From an uncultured beta proteobacterium (GTDB lineage: Bacteria; Pseudomonadota; Gammaproteobacteria; Burkholderiales; Rhodocyclaceae): 50,867 nt of DNA. The position numbers and the translations under genes are program-made. The notes below the pieces were generated by a model, which made no database searches, had not been told where the DNA came from, and saw only the letters and a program-made list of their open reading frames with translations. Shown here one piece after another: positions 46,773 to 50,867 of the stretch (its first letter is position 1; every line of letters begins with the position of its first letter). The DNA lies in NCBI GenBank assembly GCA_903886975.1, contig CAISOB010000029.1:1-50867 (forward strand). Reading direction: 5' to 3'.

Positions 46773-46814
46773 TGCGAAAATTTTGTCGTTCCGACCCTTG
46801 CGCTGAAAAAGACG

Positions 46815-47687
46815 TCAGGCCGCCGCAGGCAGCTTTTGCAGCAGGCTGAGTATCTTCGCCAGCCGGTCTTTCATCTCGCGGCGATCGATAATCATGTCGA
46901 TGGCGCCTTTCTCCATCAGGAACTCGGCGCGCTGAAAGCCTTCGGGCAGTGTCTGGCGGACCGTCTGCTCGATGACGCGCGGGCCGGCGAAGCCGATCAG
47001 CGCACCCGGCTCGGCGACGACGATGTCGCCGATGAAAGCAAAGGAAGCGGAAACCCCGCCCATGGTCGGATCGGTCAGGATCGAAATGAAAGGCAGCCCG
47101 GCCTCCGAGAGCTTGGTCAGCGCCGCCGAAGTCTTGGCCATCTGCATCAGCGAGAACAGCCCCTCCTGCATGCGCGCCCCGCCGGAAGCCGTGACGCAGA
47201 TGAAAGGCAGGCGCTGTTCGACCGCGGCCTGCACCCCGCGCACGAAGCGCTCGCCGAGTACCGAGCCCATGGAGCCGCCCATGAAACCAAATTCAAAGAC
47301 GGCTACGACGACGGGCAAGTTCTTGAGGGCGCCCTGCATGACCACCATGGCGTCGGTCTCGCCGGTCGTCTCGGCGGCATCCTTCAAGCGCTCCGAGTAG
47401 CGGCGGCTGTCCTTGAACTTCAGTGCGTCGACCGGCAGGATTTCGGCGCCGATTTCAAAGCGCCCCTCGGCGTCGAGCAGGAGCGCGATCCGCGCCCGCG
47501 CATCGACGCGATTGTGGTGCGCGCATTTCGGGCAGACGTTTAAGTTCTTTTCCAAATCGGTGGCGTAGAGCACCGATTCGCACGACGGACACTTGCTCCA
47601 CAGGCCCTCGGGCAACGACGACTTGCGCGCGACACCGCCGACATTGCGCTTGATTTTCGGCGGCAGGAGCTTGTTGAGCCAACTCAT
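46815..47687 (-). CDS. accD: Acetyl-CoA carboxylase carboxyltransferase subunit beta AccD
   Basis: 290 residues. The N-terminal four-Cys zinc ribbon is CPSCESVL with CPKCAHHN. The carboxyltransferase core shows [40 protein letters not shown] and [13 protein letters not shown]. With AccA it transfers CO2 from biotin to acetyl-CoA in fatty acid synthesis. The start overlaps the trpA stop by four bases, so it belongs to the trp operon as in many relatives. Confidence 0.97.
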   Translation of the reverse strand: MSWLNKLLPPKIKRNVGGVARKSSLPEGLWSKCPSCESVLYATDLEKNLNVCPKCAHHNRVDARARIALLLDAEGRFEIGAEILPVDALKFKDSRRYSERLKDAAETTGETDAMVVMQGALKNLPVVVAVFEFGFMGGSMGSVLGERFVRGVQAAVEQRLPFICVTASGGARMQEGLFSLMQMAKTSAALTKLSEAGLPFISILTDPTMGGVSASFAFIGDIVVAEPGALIGFAGPRVIEQTVRQTLPEGFQRAEFLMEKGAIDMIIDRREMKDRLAKILSLLQKLPAAA

Positions 47688-48511
47688 GACTTGCGTTTGT
47701 CCGCGGGCCGGGCAGCAGCGTCAATGCCGCGGCGCAGTTCGGCAACCAGGGCATGCACTCGCTTGCAGACTTCAGCTTGCGGCGACTGCTCGATTTCTTC
47801 GATGATCCGGCTCCCGATGACGACGGCATCAGCGACCGCGGCCACGGAACCTGCCGTTGCCGCGTCGCGGATGCCGAAGCCGACGCCGACCGGCACGCCG
47901 GCGCTGGCGCGGATTTCCGGGATGCGCGCGGCGACCGCGGCGACGTCGAGCTGCGCCGAACCGGTGATGCCCTTGAGCGAGACGTAGTAGACATAGCCGC
48001 TTGCCAGCGCCGCGACTTGCGCGATGCGCGCCGGCGTCGAGGTCGGCGCGAGCAGAAAGATCGGGTCGAGCGCATTGGCGCGCATCGCCTGAGCGAACGC
48101 TGCACCCTCTTCCGGCGGATAGTCGACGACCAGAACCCCATCGATGCCGGCCGCGAGCGCCGCCGCGGCAAACGCATCGACGCCGATGGCCTCGATCGGA
48201 TTGGCATAACCCATCAGCACGACCGGCGTCGCGCTATCCTTGGCACGAAAGCTCGCGACCATGCCGAGCACCTGGCGCAGGCTGACGCCGAGCTTCAGGG
48301 CGCGTTCGGAAGCGCGCTGTATGGTCGGCCCGTCGGCCATCGGATCGGAAAAGGGGACGCCGAGCTCGATGATGTCGGAGCCGGCCTCGACCAGCGTGTG
48401 CATCAGGTCTACGGTCAATGCAGGACTCGGATCGCCGGCGGTGATGAAGGGAATCAGCGCCTTGCGCCCTTGCGCCGCGAGGCGCTCGAATGTGGCTTGT
48501 ATTTTTGACAT
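47684..48511 (-). CDS. trpA: Tryptophan synthase alpha subunit TrpA
   Basis: 275 residues from the ATG at 48511. Catalytic region [19 protein letters not shown] contains the essential Glu and Asp; [23 protein letters not shown] and [12 protein letters not shown] are standard. It cleaves indole-3-glycerol phosphate and passes indole to TrpB. The start overlaps the trpB stop by one base, which supports coupled synthesis of the two subunits. A longer frame extends upstream through trpB but is not genuine. Confidence 0.97.
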   Translation of the reverse strand: MSKIQATFERLAAQGRKALIPFITAGDPSPALTVDLMHTLVEAGSDIIELGVPFSDPMADGPTIQRASERALKLGVSLRQVLGMVASFRAKDSATPVVLMGYANPIEAIGVDAFAAAALAAGIDGVLVVDYPPEEGAAFAQAMRANALDPIFLLAPTSTPARIAQVAALASGYVYYVSLKGITGSAQLDVAAVAARIPEIRASAGVPVGVGFGIRDAATAGSVAAVADAVVIGSRIIEEIEQSPQAEVCKRVHALVAELRRGIDAAARPADKRKS

Positions 48512-49716
48512 CAGAAAGTGATCCCCGATTTTTCGGCGACGGTGTGCATGTCCTTGTCCCCGCGGCCCGACAGGTTGACCAGCAGAATCTTGTCTTTCGG
48601 CAAGGTCGGCGCGAGCTTGGCGGCGTAGGCGACGGCGTGGCTCGATTCGAGCGCCGGGATGATGCCTTCGAGCCGGCACAGCTTGTGAAAGGCTTCGAGC
48701 GCCTCGGCGTCGGTGATCGTCACATACTCCGCGCGGCCGCTGTCCTTGAGCCAGGCGTGTTCGGGTCCGACGCCGGGATAATCGAGGCCCGCCGAAATCG
48801 AGTGCGTCTCGATGATCTGGCCGTTCTCGTCCTGCAGGAGATAGGTGCGGTTTCCGTGCAGCACGCCGGGCTGGCCGGCCGTCAAGGACGCCGCGTGGCG
48901 CCCGGTTTCGATTCCGTCGCCGGCCGCTTCGACGCCGATCAGGCGCACGTCGGCGTTCGGGATGTAAGGATGGAATATGCCCATGGCATTGGAGCCGCCG
49001 CCGACGCAGGCGATCACCGCATCGGGTTGCCGCTGGCATTGTTCCTGCATCTGCACGATGGCTTCCTGGCCGATCACCGCCTGGAAGTCGCGCACCATCA
49101 TCGGATACGGATGCGGTCCGGCGACCGTGCCGATAATGTAGAAGGTGTTCGAGATATTGGTCACCCAGTCGCGCATCGCTTCGTTGAGCGCGTCCTTGAG
49201 TGTTTTCGATCCGCTCTCGACCGGCACCACCGAGGCGCCGAGCAGCTTCATGCGATAGACGTTGGCGGCCTGGCGCCGGATGTCCTCGGAGCCCATGTAG
49301 ACGACGCATTCCATACCGTAGCGCGCTGCCACCGTCGCCGCGGCGACGCCATGCTGGCCGGCGCCGGTTTCGGCGATGACGCGCGGCTTGCCCATGCGCC
49401 GGGCGAGCATGGCCTGGCCGATGCAGTTGTTGATCTTGTGCGCGCCGGTGTGGTTCAGGTCTTCGCGCTTCAAATAAATCTGCGCGCCGCCGAGCATTTT
49501 CGACCAGCGCTCGGCGTGGTAAATCGGGCTCGGGCGGCCGACGTAATGCTTGAGATCGCTCGCGAATTCGGCGATGAAGGCGGGATCGCGCTGGGCGAGC
49601 GCATAGGCTTCTTTCAGTTCTTCGAGCGCCGGAATCAATGTTTCGGCAACGAAGATACCGCCGTAGGGACCGAAATGGCCGAGGGCGTCGGGCAAGTTAT
49701 AGCGAGTGGCGATCAT
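48511..49716 (-). CDS. trpB: Tryptophan synthase beta subunit TrpB
   Basis: 401 residues from the ATG at 49716, which has AAGGAG upstream. The PLP lysine is in [16 protein letters not shown], followed by [14 protein letters not shown] and the phosphate loop VGGGSNAMG. It joins indole with serine. It lies 175 bases downstream of trpF; this gap contains a small hairpin but no gene. Confidence 0.97.
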   Translation of the reverse strand: MIATRYNLPDALGHFGPYGGIFVAETLIPALEELKEAYALAQRDPAFIAEFASDLKHYVGRPSPIYHAERWSKMLGGAQIYLKREDLNHTGAHKINNCIGQAMLARRMGKPRVIAETGAGQHGVAAATVAARYGMECVVYMGSEDIRRQAANVYRMKLLGASVVPVESGSKTLKDALNEAMRDWVTNISNTFYIIGTVAGPHPYPMMVRDFQAVIGQEAIVQMQEQCQRQPDAVIACVGGGSNAMGIFHPYIPNADVRLIGVEAAGDGIETGRHAASLTAGQPGVLHGNRTYLLQDENGQIIETHSISAGLDYPGVGPEHAWLKDSGRAEYVTITDAEALEAFHKLCRLEGIIPALESSHAVAYAAKLAPTLPKDKILLVNLSGRGDKDMHTVAEKSGITF

Positions 49717-49876
49717 GACTTCTCCTTGAGGCAATGAACAGCGGGATGACGAACAGCAGGCTGTCGTCGGCCTCAGGCATGGTTGGCGAAGAAACGTCGC
49801 CAGAAAGTACGGGTACGTCCGCCACAACGCTTGCGCATCGCTAATCCTGTTCCGAAAATTGCCACTGCATGACCGG

Positions 49877-49891
49877 TGCGGCTTCGCCGCA
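49877..49891. other. Short hairpin just after trpF
   Basis: TGCGGC and GCCGCA pair around a three-base loop immediately downstream of the trpF stop. No T-run follows. It may slow decay of the upstream mRNA or be incidental. The remaining trpF-trpB gap shows no leader peptide or other signal. Confidence 0.3.
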
Positions 49892-50521
49892 TCAGTCGGT
49901 CGCCAGCCATCCGGCGGAGCGGACAGCAGCAATGAAAGCACGAATCTTATCAGTGTCCTTGATTCCCGGCGCCGCCTCGACACCCGACGAGACATCGACC
50001 GCTGCCGGATGCACGCGGGCAATCGCCTCGCCGACATTGCCGGCATCGAGCCCGCCGGAAAGAACAATCGGTTTGCCGATCTGCGGCGGAATCAGCGACC
50101 AGTCGAACACCTCGCCGCCACCGCCGTAACCGTCAACACAAGCATCGAGCACGATAGCCTGCGCCGTCGGAAAGCCCACCGCGTATTGTACCAAATCGAG
50201 ACCCGGCTTGACGCGCGCCGCCTTCAGATAGGGGCGGTCGAACTGCCGGCAATAGGCTTCGTCCTCGTCGCCGTGAAACTGCAGCAAGTGCAGCGGCACC
50301 GCAGCGAGCGCTTCCCTGACTTGCGCCGCGTCGGCGTTGACGAACAGACCGACGACGGTAACCAGCGGCGGAACGGCGCGCGCCAGATCGGCTGCCGTTT
50401 TCAGATCGACATAACGCGGACTCGGCGCATAGAAGACCAGGCCGATCGCGTCAGCGCCGGCATGTACTGCGCCCAGCAAATCTTCATGCCGGGTCAGGCC
50501 GCAAATCTTGATTCTAGTCAC
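49892..50521 (-). CDS. trpF: Phosphoribosylanthranilate isomerase TrpF
   Basis: 209 residues from a GTG at 50521 with AAAGGA ten bases upstream; an ATG at 50548 would add nine unusual residues. The catalytic Cys is in [10 protein letters not shown] and the catalytic Asp in [27 protein letters not shown] and [13 protein letters not shown] are family marks. It carries out the Amadori rearrangement in tryptophan synthesis. In relatives truA usually lies upstream; here the upstream DNA is an insertion sequence. Confidence 0.95.
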   Translation of the reverse strand: MTRIKICGLTRHEDLLGAVHAGADAIGLVFYAPSPRYVDLKTAADLARAVPPLVTVVGLFVNADAAQVREALAAVPLHLLQFHGDEDEAYCRQFDRPYLKAARVKPGLDLVQYAVGFPTAQAIVLDACVDGYGGGGEVFDWSLIPPQIGKPIVLSGGLDAGNVGEAIARVHPAAVDVSSGVEAAPGIKDTDKIRAFIAAVRSAGWLATD

Positions 50522-50732
50522 GAGCAAGGCATCCTTTAACAAGAACAATAATGCGTCTGACTATATTAGCTTTAGGTGAGTGTCTTGTCTTGCTCATTGG
50601 TTCGTAAAAGGTTTCTCCGAATTATGCCGTGCGTGGTCGCCTAATCGATGCCGAACTCTCACGGCCAGACTTCGAGTTCAACGGCGGCTTCTCGGAAGCG
50701 AATAATTTCGGGGCGTCGTCTCTTCACGACCG

Positions 50733-50867
50733 AGGCTGTGTGAAAACGGGTGAACGAATGTCTGCCGGCCCTGTCTATGCATAAAGCATATTTCGGGGTT
50801 AGCGATGAAGCGATTTATTGAAGAAGACGTCCGGACACAGAGCATGCTGCTGCCGGACACCCTTGAC
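50733..50867 (+). mobile_element. IS5/IS1182-type insertion sequence, left end (cut by window end)
   Basis: A likely terminal inverted repeat starts near 50733 (GGCTGTGTGAAAACGG), a form seen at ends of IS1182-like elements, and a transposase gene begins 72 bases later. The second end is outside the window, so neither the boundary nor a target duplication can be confirmed. The 211 bases between trpF and this point hold no recognised gene. Confidence 0.55.
50805..50867 (+). CDS. Transposase, N-terminal fragment (IS5/IS1182 type)
   Basis: The 21 codons up to the window end read MKRFIEEDVRTQSMLLPDTL followed by D. This matches the usual opening of a large group of IS1182-like transposases (MKRFIEG.DR.Q..L.PE.LDD). 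GGGG lies about seven bases upstream of the ATG. The family call rests only on this signature. Confidence 0.7.
   Translation, partial: MKRFIEEDVRTQSMLLPDTLD

Noticed and set aside
50659..50732. Minus-strand fragment ending EVWP before a stop, considered as the C-terminus of a gene cut by the right-hand IS
   Set aside because: Only about 23 codons and no family resemblance; too short to support.

Overview
The window is high-GC bacterial DNA with the gene content of a betaproteobacterium, most probably a member of the Rhodocyclales (Accumulibacter, Propionivibrio or Dechloromonas type). This rests on inference from gene order: metZ-purF-cvpA-SPOR protein-folC next to accD-trpA-trpB-trpF, a DUF2863 gene leading into bioA-bioF-bioH-bioC-bioD, and yciB-yciI-bolA-parvulin isomerase. 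No rRNA, tRNA or CRISPR array was seen.

Both ends lie inside insertion sequences. The left end holds the first codons of an IS21-type istA on the minus strand, and the right end holds the first 21 codons of an IS5/IS1182-type transposase on the plus strand. The window therefore looks like a contig that stops in repeated elements. The left element has cut off a chemoreceptor gene after its second membrane segment.

Layout: (1) 1-1392, IS21 end, truncated receptor and a secreted Cache-domain protein. (2) 1393-1790, a divergent promoter region carrying a 208-bp element with hairpin-forming inverted ends. (3) 1791-13756, a chemotaxis cluster: receptor, cheY, STAS protein, cheA, receptor, cheW, receptor, cheB, a PAS-GGDEF-EAL protein and cheD; no cheR or cheZ is present. 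(4) 13758-16726, a periplasmic substrate-binding protein translationally coupled to a hybrid histidine kinase. (5) 16780-18640, arfB, a PIN-domain protein and yaaA. (6) 18775-24652, DUF2863 gene and the biotin operon. (7) 24638-26076, an HPt protein and an HD-GYP response regulator on the minus strand. (8) 26197-28257, yciB-yciI-bolA-isomerase operon. (9) 28339-37494, purL, nnr, an EamA transporter, a secreted asparaginase, an outer-membrane barrel protein and a small membrane protein. (10) 37491-42710, metZ-purF-cvpA-SPOR-folC on the minus strand. (11) 42711-46814, an inserted segment between folC and accD: a decayed FAD oxidase fragment, a secreted arabinofuranosidase-like hydrolase, a beta-decarboxylating dehydrogenase and a palindromic repeat. 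(12) 46815-50521, accD-trpA-trpB-trpF.

The most interesting part is the chemotaxis cluster. The linker of CheA contains two tandem copies of a 24-residue pattern that matches the cyclic-di-GMP-binding motif of MshEN domains, and the same cluster encodes a GGDEF-EAL protein between cheB and cheD. A second c-di-GMP enzyme, the HD-GYP regulator, lies further along. This suggests, as inference, that c-di-GMP feeds directly into the chemotaxis kinase. The two large receptors are paralogues with nearly identical signalling domains, different HAMP content and a shared C-terminal aromatic pentapeptide of the CheR/CheB-tether type.
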